A stretch of 32,450 bases of DNA, from assembly GCA_016744395.1 (NCBI GenBank), contig JADGEK010000047.1:1-32450 (forward strand), read 5' to 3'. Each line of letters starts with the position of its first letter. Within the stretch, counting starts at the first letter, position 1. This document shows, piece after piece, positions 1 to 9,351 of this stretch. The notes beneath the pieces were generated by a model. The model was given only the letters and a program-made list of their open reading frames with translations. It searched no databases and was not told where the DNA came from. Source of the stretch: Gammaproteobacteria bacterium. GTDB taxonomy: Bacteria > Pseudomonadota > Gammaproteobacteria > GRL18. The translations under genes and the position numbers were made by a program.

Positions 1-612
1 CCGTCCTGGATCAGTCGCCAACACGATGATCCGATCACTTAATTGCACGGCTTCCATTAAATCATGGGTGATAAAGAAAATAGACAGGTTGTCTTCAGCT
101 AGTAAACGGATCAGTATCTGCTGTAATTCCTGTTTTAAACCAATATCCAATGCAGAAAAAGGTTCATCCAGAAAGAGCAGTTGCGGCTGGATCACCAAAG
201 CTCGGGCAAAGGACACACGTTGTCGCATCCCACCACTCAAATCTTTGGGAAATTTGTTCAAATCGCCCAGTTCCAGCCCAAACTTCAAAGCGATATCAGT
301 TGCCTGTTGATATCGCAGAGACTTGCTGACACCACGAGCTTTTAAGCCAAAGGCAATATTATCCAAAGTGGTTTGCCAGGGAAGTAACCGGGCATCCTGG
401 AAGGCAAATGAGAAATGATCAAAATGATTGCTAATGCGCCCCTCTTCCACATCCAGTAAATCAGCACACAAATGTAATAGTGTGGTTTTGCCACCGCCAC
501 TGGGACCAACAATCGAAATAACCTCACCTTGATTGAGTGTAAAACTCAGATCACGCAGTATTTCATTAGGCCCAAAGCTGTGGCTCAGGTGGCTTACCGT
601 TAATTTTGTCAT
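1..612 (-). CDS. NitT/TauT-type ABC transporter ATP-binding protein (partial, runs off left edge)
   Basis: This is the cytoplasmic ATPase of an importer; it would drive the permease at 2897-3679. Reading leftward from the ATG at 612, 204 codons are open to the window edge, so the C-terminus is missing. Visible motifs are Walker A (GPSGGGKTT, residues 36-44), a Q-loop (FQDARLLPW), the ABC signature LSGGMRQR near residue 125, Walker B plus D-loop (LLFLDEPFSALD) and the H-loop ITHDLMEA. The wording PWQTTLDN and THDLMEAVQLSDRI is typical of SsuB/TauB/NrtD-type ATPases. The start lies only 4 nt after the stop of the TonB-dependent receptor gene, so the two are almost certainly co-transcribed and translationally coupled. 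The substrate cannot be read from the ATPase. Confidence 0.93.
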   Translation of the reverse strand, partial: MTKLTVSHLSHSFGPNEILRDLSFTLNQGEVISIVGPSGGGKTTLLHLCADLLDVEEGRISNHFDHFSFAFQDARLLPWQTTLDNIAFGLKARGVSKSLRYQQATDIALKFGLELGDLNKFPKDLSGGMRQRVSFARALVIQPQLLFLDEPFSALDIGLKQELQQILIRLLAEDNLSIFFITHDLMEAVQLSDRIIVLATDPGR

Positions 613-616
613 TAAT

Positions 617-2695
617 TTAGAATACACTCCGAATGCCAGTGTAATAATAACGACCGACCGTTGCACCTAAAGCTTCATCAATACTGGCATCACCAATGTT
701 ATTTATGCCGCCATAAATTTCAAATTGATCATTAATTTGATAAGCCAGAGAGACATCAGATGTGGTATAGCTGCTCACACTGTCCGTATTTTTATCATCT
801 GTATACTGTTTGCCAACATGTCTGATGATCAAGGATGATGATAACTCTGGACTAAACTGATAATTGGCAATAATAGCCGTTGAAACATCGGGGGTAAAGG
901 TTAATTTCTTACCAGTAGCCTTATTTTCAGTATCTAATAAAGTCGCATTAAAGCCAATATCAAACTTGTCATTGGCCTGATAAGTAGTGGAAATATCCAT
1001 ACCGTTGATTTTCACATCATCAATATTTTCTGAAGTATAATACTTTGTGGGCGTACCAGAATTTTTTGCTACCAGTGCAATTTTGTCATCTATCTCATTA
1101 TGATAAATAGCCACTTCTCCAAAGAATTGTTTCATTCGCTTTGACACGGCCAGCTCAAAGGATTCCGATGTTTCAGGCTGCAATTCATAAGCAGTGGTTT
1201 TGGGGCCATAAATTACTTCTGAGCCGAAGCGCATTGCATCTCTGAAAAAAGGAGAGACAACATAGAGTTCAGCAACATCGGGTGCTCTAAACCCCTGAGA
1301 ATAATTGGCTCTGAGATTGATACCATTATCCAGATTTTTAATAATACCCGCATTAAAGCTTGTTTCAGAATCAGTGCTGCTAATAGCATCATATCTTGCG
1401 CCAACAACAGCATTGAGCGTGCTGTTGATTTCTATTTCATCCTGAACATAAAAAGATGAATAATACGTATTTTGTTCCACAAATTCACTTGAAGAGGGAT
1501 CTGGGTTGATGGCCGAAGAGTTTCTGGTTTCATCCCTATATTCGGCACCAACAGTGACCAGATTCATCTCATTGACAAAAATTGACGAAGAAACCTCAAT
1601 ACCGTCAATAGTGACATCAGCGCTGAATTTTGTATTTTCAGGTGCAGGTGAAAATCCAAGTGCATTGGTGACATTTCTCTTTTCATAATCGGAGTGATAG
1701 ACCCTTGCCTTCAACAATGTCTCACTCTCGGTAGTATGTTCAATATCAAATGAAATATCAGTACGCTTATTATCATCTTCTGAATGAACGGGTGTCCCTT
1801 GTACTAATACTTTCTGAAATGGCAGGTCAGGTCTTGGCTTGGCATGTAAGCCAATGTATTCGCCTTCCCGGTCTTCGTCAAAATAATTGACATCCAGGCC
1901 CACTCGAGTTCGATTCGAAAGCTCGTAGCCCAAACCAATACCAAAATTTTGCACTTCAGCATCATCACGATAAGTGACCCCTAAAGTTCCGGACTGACTA
2001 TTAATAGGGTCAGGTACACTTGCATGCGTCATTGGATGTACAGCCTGCTGAGTATAATTCTCATCAATGGTAAAAGGATTTGTATTAACGATTGAACCAT
2101 AAAATTTGTAGCTAAATTGATCTTTTTTCCCCATTGTCGTCAAGTTGACAGTTTTTTCTTTCGCATCACCATGACTGTTCTGACCATATTGAACATCAAT
2201 AGTGGTCACTGGCTTATCGGCAGTCCTGGTTATCACATTGATAACGCCGCCAATGGCATCTGATCCATACAGTGTTGACATTGGGCCTTTGACCACTTCT
2301 ATTCTTTCAATCATGGCCGTAGGGATGCGATCCATCTCATAAGGATTTTCCGTTTCTGCGGCTAATCGTTTGCCATCCATGAGTATGAGTGTGCCATTTG
2401 CACCAGCCCCCCGGATTGAAATTCCGGCTTTAGAGACGCTGCTGGGGTGTGGAAAACGACCATATTGCAAAGTAAAGGAAGGCATTTTATTAAATACGTC
2501 AGACAGAGTAGAAGCACCTGTTTTTTTAATATCAGTAGCAGTGATAACATCAATACTGGCAGTTACTCCATCGATTGATTTTTCAGTTTTTGTGGGAGTG
2601 GTTACCATTATGGTACTCAGTTCAACTGTTTCACCTGCTCCAGCAATGACAGGAGCTAAAGCCAGTAGTAATACACCTGTGGATTTTTTATACAT
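617..2695 (-). CDS. TonB-dependent outer-membrane receptor (CirA/FepA-like)
   Basis: A 692-residue outer-membrane gated channel that takes up a scarce ligand, probably a siderophore or other metal complex, using TonB energy. It has a signal peptide (residues 1-20, ending AGA), a likely TonB box (STIMVTT, about 27-33), a plug domain (about 40-155, with ISIRGAG, ILMDGKR, IERIEVVKGPMSTLYG and AIGGVINVITR), then a long beta-barrel ending in the aromatic outer-membrane signature (GRYYYTGIRSVF, final Phe). Length and motif order fit the colicin I/vibriobactin/enterobactin receptor group. A near-perfect Fur box sits just upstream of the start, so repression by iron is likely. The gene sits between an ABC permease and its ATPase, an unusual order that ties the receptor to that importer. 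The ligand is not identified. Confidence 0.94.
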   Translation of the reverse strand: MYKKSTGVLLLALAPVIAGAGETVELSTIMVTTPTKTEKSIDGVTASIDVITATDIKKTGASTLSDVFNKMPSFTLQYGRFPHPSSVSKAGISIRGAGANGTLILMDGKRLAAETENPYEMDRIPTAMIERIEVVKGPMSTLYGSDAIGGVINVITRTADKPVTTIDVQYGQNSHGDAKEKTVNLTTMGKKDQFSYKFYGSIVNTNPFTIDENYTQQAVHPMTHASVPDPINSQSGTLGVTYRDDAEVQNFGIGLGYELSNRTRVGLDVNYFDEDREGEYIGLHAKPRPDLPFQKVLVQGTPVHSEDDNKRTDISFDIEHTTESETLLKARVYHSDYEKRNVTNALGFSPAPENTKFSADVTIDGIEVSSSIFVNEMNLVTVGAEYRDETRNSSAINPDPSSSEFVEQNTYYSSFYVQDEIEINSTLNAVVGARYDAISSTDSETSFNAGIIKNLDNGINLRANYSQGFRAPDVAELYVVSPFFRDAMRFGSEVIYGPKTTAYELQPETSESFELAVSKRMKQFFGEVAIYHNEIDDKIALVAKNSGTPTKYYTSENIDDVKINGMDISTTYQANDKFDIGFNATLLDTENKATGKKLTFTPDVSTAIIANYQFSPELSSSLIIRHVGKQYTDDKNTDSVSSYTTSDVSLAYQINDQFEIYGGINNIGDASIDEALGATVGRYYYTGIRSVF

Positions 2696-2717
2696 AATTT
2701 AAACTCTCTTAAAATTA

Positions 2718-2738
2718 GAATGATAATCATTATCATTC
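2718..2738 (-). promoter_or_regulatory. Fur box upstream of the TonB-dependent receptor gene
   Basis: The core aatgataatcattatcatt (2719-2737) is a palindrome around its central base and extends one more base on each side. It matches the Fur 19-mer GATAATGATAATCATTATC pattern very closely. It lies about 23 nt upstream of the receptor ATG. On the minus strand a TATAAT hexamer (2741-2746) directly precedes it, so Fur bound here would cover the expected transcription start. The receptor therefore has its own iron-responsive promoter in addition to any read-through from the upstream permease gene. Confidence 0.9.
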
Positions 2739-2896
2739 GCATTATAAGAGTAATGACTTATTTATTTATTGACATAAATCAAGTATATGATGAAGTTCTA
2801 ATGTTTTGGGTAAATATGAAGAAAAAATGAATTGATGATAGATTGACAAGCAATCCTGTTGCTCAAAGTAGTGGCCGATTTACCCCTTGTTTTTTA

Positions 2897-3679
2897 TCAA
2901 TTTCGCCACTGCTCCACTTCTCGTTTAACCGGCTCCATGAGTAAATACTCAATAAGTAGCAATGAACCCACTAAAATACTGACCAGGGCCAATGCTGAAG
3001 TTGTATCCAGATGACTTCTTGCAACAGCCAGTACCGCACCAATACCATCTGAGGTTGACAGTAATTCAGCCATGACTACTATCTTCCAGCTCATGCCTAA
3101 TGCCGCAATCCATGCAGGAAACAGATAGGAAAAAATGTGGGGGAAATACACATCGATAAACTTCATCCATAACGGGGCCTTAAAACTATCGCTCATGTCT
3201 TTCAGATCACCTTCCAGAGTGCGTGTACCCTGCAATGCACCCACAAAAACAATGGGAAAAGAAGCGACTACAACCGTAAATATCACCGTTTCATCACTCA
3301 TACCAAACCAGATCATTGCCAGCACAATCCAGGCGATGGGGGGCATTCCCATTAATATCGTGATCAAAGGACGGCTCATTATTGATGCCGTGACAAATAA
3401 ACCAGCCAGTAATCCCAACACCGAGCCCAGTGACACAGAAAGGAAAAAACCAATCACGGCACGATGAAGTGTTATTTTTACATCCTGCCAGACATTTTCT
3501 GTCTGCAACATTTCCCATGCTGCAATAAACGTTGCCTTGGGCGCTGGTAGAATCAAATCACCATACACCTGGTGTCCAACATCCCAGACAGCGATAAACA
3601 GAAAGATACTGGCAATAGCCCCCCAACCACTCCAAAGATAACGGGGAAAACCTTTAAGAATGTTAAAGAGAGCATTCAT
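2897..3679 (-). CDS. NitT/TauT-type ABC transporter permease
   Basis: A 260-residue inner-membrane protein with about six hydrophobic segments and the BPD_transp_1 fold of SsuC/TauC/NrtB permeases. The cytoplasmic coupling loop (the EAA-like region) can be seen around FKAPLWMKFIDVYFPHIF, near residues 164-181. The motif GMPPIAWIVLAMIWFG (about 109-124) is typical of the family. The gene starts 34 nt after the binding-protein gene and is followed by a 200-nt gap that holds the receptor's Fur box. It would form a homodimer driven by the ATPase at the left edge. Substrate unknown; the genomic context argues for an iron-linked one. Confidence 0.92.
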   Translation of the reverse strand: MNALFNILKGFPRYLWSGWGAIASIFLFIAVWDVGHQVYGDLILPAPKATFIAAWEMLQTENVWQDVKITLHRAVIGFFLSVSLGSVLGLLAGLFVTASIMSRPLITILMGMPPIAWIVLAMIWFGMSDETVIFTVVVASFPIVFVGALQGTRTLEGDLKDMSDSFKAPLWMKFIDVYFPHIFSYLFPAWIAALGMSWKIVVMAELLSTSDGIGAVLAVARSHLDTTSALALVSILVGSLLLIEYLLMEPVKREVEQWRN

Positions 3680-3713
3680 AGCTTAAATATCTTTTTGGTG
3701 TTGGTTAGAATTG

Positions 3714-4694
3714 TTACGGGTAAAAAAATCCGTCATCCGGCAGTTTGCCACCAATAACAGCCGGTGTGCTTTCAAGCAGAATATTGAAGAAATAGTCTAA
3801 TTCTACACGTGCATCATTGGCACTCACATGTTTAAACTGACTCACTTTGATGGAGTCAGATACGGCTTCAGGGGTCAGTAGTTCAATGTGCTCAGCCACG
3901 ATTTTTCCTGCTTCATCCGGATACTCTAGACACCAGTTTGTGGCTTTTTCATATTCTTCAATAAATCGTTGGATGATATGCTTGTCCAGTTTTTTATTGA
4001 TTAAAGCCATGCCAGCCTGAGGTATACTGCTTTTCCGCTTTAATAAACGACCCCACTCTTTCTGTAAATCAACACTGCGATAGAGATCCGGGGCAATAAT
4101 TTTCATAGGATATGATTGTGTTTTACGCAATGCCATTGATACCGCTGGCTCTGCCAGCAAGGCATGATCAACCCGTCTTAGAATCAGCAATTGCATAGCA
4201 TCCAGTGGATTGGAAACATAACGAAGTTTAAAGTCTTTTTTTGGATCAAGACCTGACTCCTTGGCGAGTTTCGAAAAAATGATATCAGGCATATCCCCTC
4301 TGAAAGGCATGGCAATTTCCTTATCTTTAAAATCGGCCAATGTTTTGAGTGAATTATCACGGGATACCATCCATAATACGCCCCAAATAGACACATTTAA
4401 TAAACGAATATCTGCCCCCCTGTTATATAAGTTGGCAGCAACATTCGTAGGGGTGGCGATGAAATCAACATCGCCACTTAACACCAGAGCCCTCATTTGA
4501 TCAGGGTTTTTCCAGACTTTAAACTCAACCTTATCTACCACATCATTCAGTGCCCCGCTGTTCACCATGCGGATCAGGGGATCAGAAACCGCAGCAAAAG
4601 GACCGGCCAGTGTGAGTTTTTCCAACTTATCTTCGGTATAAGCTGCATTGGTTGTGAAAATAAGCAGTAACAGACTACAGAATACTATTTTCAT
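3714..4694 (-). CDS. NitT/TauT-type ABC transporter substrate-binding protein (NMT1/SsuA-like)
   Basis: A 326-residue periplasmic binding protein with a signal peptide (hydrophobic residues 4-18, cleavage probably near NAAYTED). The body is of the NMT1/THI5-like, periplasmic-binding-protein type II class: an N-terminal strand (KLTLAGPFAAVSDPL), a GDVDFIATPTNVAANLYNRG segment that resembles the loop lining the ligand in SsuA/TauA, and a WGVLWMVSRDNSLKTLADFKDKEIAM hinge-type segment. It is the first gene of the transport cluster; the permease follows after 34 nt. A weaker Fur-like site lies about 180 nt upstream. Family members bind sulfonates, nitrate, thiamin pyrimidines and other small compounds. 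The ligand here is not deducible by eye. Confidence 0.9.
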   Translation of the reverse strand: MKIVFCSLLLLIFTTNAAYTEDKLEKLTLAGPFAAVSDPLIRMVNSGALNDVVDKVEFKVWKNPDQMRALVLSGDVDFIATPTNVAANLYNRGADIRLLNVSIWGVLWMVSRDNSLKTLADFKDKEIAMPFRGDMPDIIFSKLAKESGLDPKKDFKLRYVSNPLDAMQLLILRRVDHALLAEPAVSMALRKTQSYPMKIIAPDLYRSVDLQKEWGRLLKRKSSIPQAGMALINKKLDKHIIQRFIEEYEKATNWCLEYPDEAGKIVAEHIELLTPEAVSDSIKVSQFKHVSANDARVELDYFFNILLESTPAVIGGKLPDDGFFYP

Positions 4695-4863
4695 ATATTA
4701 TCTACTCCAATTAAAAAGAATGCATTGCTGAGCAATAAACGAAAATAGAACGAACAAATTTTTTTCATGGCTTTCTCATATAGTTTGATACACAGACTCG
4801 TTATGTCATCTTACGCAGTTGCCACAATTGCAGAAAAAAATCATAGGAACACTAATATAAATC

Positions 4864-4890
4864 ATAATAATAACGATAATGATTAATATT
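4864..4890 (-). promoter_or_regulatory. Probable Fur-binding site upstream of the binding-protein gene
   Basis: This AT-rich stretch contains adjoining GATAAT-like hexamers (ataataacgataatgatta and flanks), which is how Fur recognises its operators. It matches the consensus less well than the site at 2718-2738. It lies about 180 nt upstream of the binding-protein start, farther than ideal. A further partial match (gaatcattatc, 5031-5041) lies beyond it. Together with the strong box before the receptor, this suggests the whole cluster is controlled by iron. Confidence 0.55.
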
Positions 4891-5028
4891 TACACTATAT
4901 GTATTGTATGTCAATAGTAATCAATATATCTGCTACTTTTGTTAGAAAATGAATGGTAATACTGACCTGAACCTTCTCACTGGAAACGACAGCTTCAAAG
5001 CTTGACAACAAAATTACTAAATGTGAAT

Positions 5029-5154
5029 ATGAATCATTATCAACAAGGCACTCTGGTTTTATTCTGGCTTTTGCCCATGATATTGATATATTTCGTATCA
5101 GGTCGAAATAAAAAAGAAGGTTATTTTATGTTCACCACAAGTGACTGTAATTAA
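5029..5154 (+). CDS. Possible 41-residue single-span membrane peptide
   Basis: A short open frame starting MNHYQQGTL and containing one strongly hydrophobic stretch (LVLFWLLPMILIYFV) followed by basic residues (SGRNKKEG). That is the pattern of a small inner-membrane peptide with its C-terminal end in the cytoplasm. No good ribosome-binding site precedes the ATG, and no family is recognised. A partial Fur-like match overlaps the start. It could equally be the remains of a larger gene or chance; hence the low confidence. Confidence 0.3.
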   Translation: MNHYQQGTLVLFWLLPMILIYFVSGRNKKEGYFMFTTSDCN

Positions 5155-5163
5155 GGAAAGAAA

Positions 5164-5226
5164 ATGATAGAACAGAACTCTGCTGGATTCATCGGGGTTG
5201 GCATGACAAGCTGGCGGGTACGGTGA
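5164..5226 (+). CDS. Possible 20-residue leader peptide
   Basis: A 20-codon frame beginning MIEQNSAGF and ending TSWRVR. It is preceded by a good Shine-Dalgarno sequence (aagga, 5153-5157) at 6 nt spacing. That site is better than anything in front of the Sel1 gene 38 nt downstream, so it might act as a leader for that gene. No known peptide is recognised; it may also be a truncated gene start. Confidence 0.25.
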   Translation: MIEQNSAGFIGVGMTSWRVR

Positions 5227-5263
5227 TGATAAGAAATAAGCAACTTTAGTCAGATTGTTTCAT

Positions 5264-6778
5264 ATGAAAAGAGTTCACCTGCTGATCATTATCTTCTTCG
5301 GTATTATATCTGTTGCAAGCGTATTACTTATCCTCAAGAATAATGACATCACAGCATATAATCGCCTTGTTGAGACAACAAAACAACAGCAGATTTTAAA
5401 TGCAGATGCTGGTAATGTTCATGCACAATATAAGCTGGCCTTAGACGCTTATAATCAAAAGAATTTAGAATCATCAGTTAAATGGGCAACGATGGCGGTA
5501 CAGCAGAATCATGCAGCAGCACAATCTTTATTGGCTTATTTTCTTGTTAAGGGTAAAGGTATTGATTCAGACATCAAAAAAGGTATGAGCCTTTTTAAAA
5601 AATCAGCAGCGCAAGGTGATACGTATGCTGAGTTTTTTCTTGGCCATAGTTATTACAAGGGGAAAAATTCGGAGGTAAATTATCATCAGGCTTTTATCTG
5701 GTTAAGAAAAGCGGCCAGTAAAGGGGACAATGAGGCTCAATATTATCTGGGACATCTGATCATGGAAATATGGGGTGTGATTTATCCAGCACAAAACTGG
5801 CTTGCAAAGGCGGCGGCACAGGGCAATGAACGGGCACAGGAAGAATTATCACGTTTATTGGAGCAAAATAATAACAAGCCCATAAACATGGCTGAAGATC
5901 TGAAAAAAAGTGCAGAGCAGGGTAACACAGAGAACCAAATGCGATTGGGGCTTATTTATGAATTTGGTAATTCCAACATTGCCAAGGATACAAAGAAGTC
6001 CATCCACTGGTACAAAAAAGCGGCAGAGTCAGGTCATGCCAAGGCGCAGTACTATCTGGGAATTATGTATTATGATGGTAATTATTTTAAAGAGAACCTG
6101 ATACATCAGGATAAAAGAAAGGCCAGAAAATGGCTTACCAAAGCGGCTAATCAAGGTGAGGCTCTGGCACAAAAAAAATTAGAGTATTTAAATGGCATCC
6201 TGCTTGCGAACACAAAAATGTCAACTGGCACAAGAAAAAACTGGAAAACACTTAAATTTCTTGGCGAGAGAATGAGCATTGAAATTCCACCTGAGCTGGA
6301 ATGCACCTTACTGAAGTCATCTGTTTTTTTTGAATGTGTCAAACAGGGGGCGACTAAAAGCTATGCATTACCCACCTTGAAAGGGGGACACTCATTGATA
6401 GTTAACACACTAACTGAGCCTATGAGAAATCAGGCCAATAAAATGATTTGGTTATCAAAAATAATACATGATATTGGTATCACTGACGAAAAAGATTCAC
6501 TCTTTCCTATGATGCCATCAGGTAATGGTAAAGTACCGATGAGTGAATATGAAGAGCTCAATCAGACTTGCAAATCAGGTTTTCCTGAAAAGCTAAAAGA
6601 GTTTCACATTAATGACACCCTACTGGTTTTGTATGGTGGGAAAAAGGCACTGAGTGCCTGCCTGATATTGGAAGATCAATTGTTCCAAATGTTATTTTTG
6701 CTCCCTGAAGATGATCCTCAGTGGCGAAAATACATTGATTATTCCTTAAACTCAATTCAAATAAATAAGAGTCCATAG
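5264..6778 (+). CDS. Membrane-anchored Sel1-repeat (TPR-like) protein
   Basis: A 504-residue protein with an N-terminal membrane anchor or uncleaved signal (VHLLIIIFFGIISVASVLLIL), so the rest is probably periplasmic. Residues about 40-315 carry Sel1-like repeats, each recognisable by patterns such as AQYKLALDAY, GDTYAEFFLGHSYYKG, GDNEAQYYLGHLI and GHAKAQYYLGIMYYDG. Sel1 repeats form helical scaffolds for protein contacts. Residues about 325-504 form a separate region (from NWKTLKFLG) with several cysteines and no recognised family. The ATG at 5264 was chosen; a TTG nine bases earlier is in the same frame, and neither has a convincing ribosome-binding site. No operon partner is evident. Role unknown. 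Confidence 0.8.
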   Translation: MKRVHLLIIIFFGIISVASVLLILKNNDITAYNRLVETTKQQQILNADAGNVHAQYKLALDAYNQKNLESSVKWATMAVQQNHAAAQSLLAYFLVKGKGIDSDIKKGMSLFKKSAAQGDTYAEFFLGHSYYKGKNSEVNYHQAFIWLRKAASKGDNEAQYYLGHLIMEIWGVIYPAQNWLAKAAAQGNERAQEELSRLLEQNNNKPINMAEDLKKSAEQGNTENQMRLGLIYEFGNSNIAKDTKKSIHWYKKAAESGHAKAQYYLGIMYYDGNYFKENLIHQDKRKARKWLTKAANQGEALAQKKLEYLNGILLANTKMSTGTRKNWKTLKFLGERMSIEIPPELECTLLKSSVFFECVKQGATKSYALPTLKGGHSLIVNTLTEPMRNQANKMIWLSKIIHDIGITDEKDSLFPMMPSGNGKVPMSEYEELNQTCKSGFPEKLKEFHINDTLLVLYGGKKALSACLILEDQLFQMLFLLPEDDPQWRKYIDYSLNSIQINKSP

Positions 6779-6788
6779 ATTTATCTGA

Positions 6789-7094
6789 TTACTCATAACT
6801 TTCAGCCAACTTTAGGAGCTTGTTTGACAGCGCTGGCGTTCTCACAGCAATAGATGCAAACCATGGCAACATATCCTCTAAATGAAGACGCCAATTAAAT
6901 CGATAACAAAACTCTGCAAGATAACGGGGTAAATGTTGTGGCTTAATTGCATGGTAAGTCTCAGTGATGGCATTATTAACATTACTTATCGTAGTGTTTA
7001 CCCAAGTGAACTCTTCTTTTGTGATATTTTGAAATCCACCACCTGTCACAATTCTCTGATGTATACAATCAGCTTTTGGTGGAGAAACTATGAT
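6789..7094 (-). pseudogene. C-terminal remnant of an IS1595-family (ISXO2-like) transposase
   Basis: The open frame reads HQRIVTGGG, then EFTWVNTTISNVNNAITETYHAI and HLPRYLAEFCYRFNWR, close to the end of the ISXO2-like DDE transposases (typical wording: WVNT-LGN-K-A--GTYHA, RYLAEFQYRFNRR). A stop at 7095-7097 interrupts the frame upstream, and the N-terminal and catalytic parts are absent, so this is a dead fragment of about 100 codons. I found no intact terminal inverted repeats. It lies between the Sel1 gene and tadA and marks an old insertion and deletion. Confidence 0.8.
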
Positions 7095-7151
7095 TCAATC
7101 CTATTAATAGCAGATAGGATTCATTTTTTTACTCTTAAGTTAAACAAAAAT

Positions 7152-9220
<2,069 letters not shown>

Positions 9221-9271
9221 GTATTTTCCTGCCGATGAGATAAGTTAAAACAGTCAGTTTAAAATTTAAAA

Positions 9272-9317
9272 TAAAAGAAGGCCGATTACTTAATAATAAA
9301 TAATCGGCCTTCTTTTA
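9272..9317. terminator. Strong hairpin between guaB and guaA (terminator or attenuator)
   Basis: A perfect 17-bp inverted repeat: taaaagaaggccgatta (9272-9288) pairs with taatcggccttctttta (9301-9317) across a 12-nt loop. The outer bases of the stem are A on one side and T on the other, and T-rich sequence follows on the minus strand, so the structure looks like a rho-independent terminator usable in either direction. It sits in the 131-nt gap inside the expected guaBA operon. It probably causes partial termination or protects the transcript end, leaving guaA with reduced read-through or its own promoter. Confidence 0.85.
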
Positions 9318-9351
9318 GAGTGGCATCACTTTCGTTATAAAAGAATGCCGC

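Larger units (their letters stand above)
4695..5263. other. Intergenic region with Fur-like site and two very small ORFs
   Basis: This 569-nt stretch separates the minus-strand transport cluster from the plus-strand Sel1 gene. It holds the Fur-like site at 4864-4890, a second partial Fur-like match at 5031-5041, and two small plus-strand ORFs (5029-5154 and 5164-5226) annotated separately. I see no larger gene and no clear hairpin terminator. Confidence 0.6.

Noticed and set aside
2370-2702. 110-codon plus-strand open frame opposite the receptor's signal and plug region
   Set aside because: Entirely antisense to a clear TonB-dependent receptor; no independent support.
3135-3467. 110-codon plus-strand frame opposite the permease
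   Set aside because: Antisense to conserved permease motifs; composition is that of a reverse-complement shadow.
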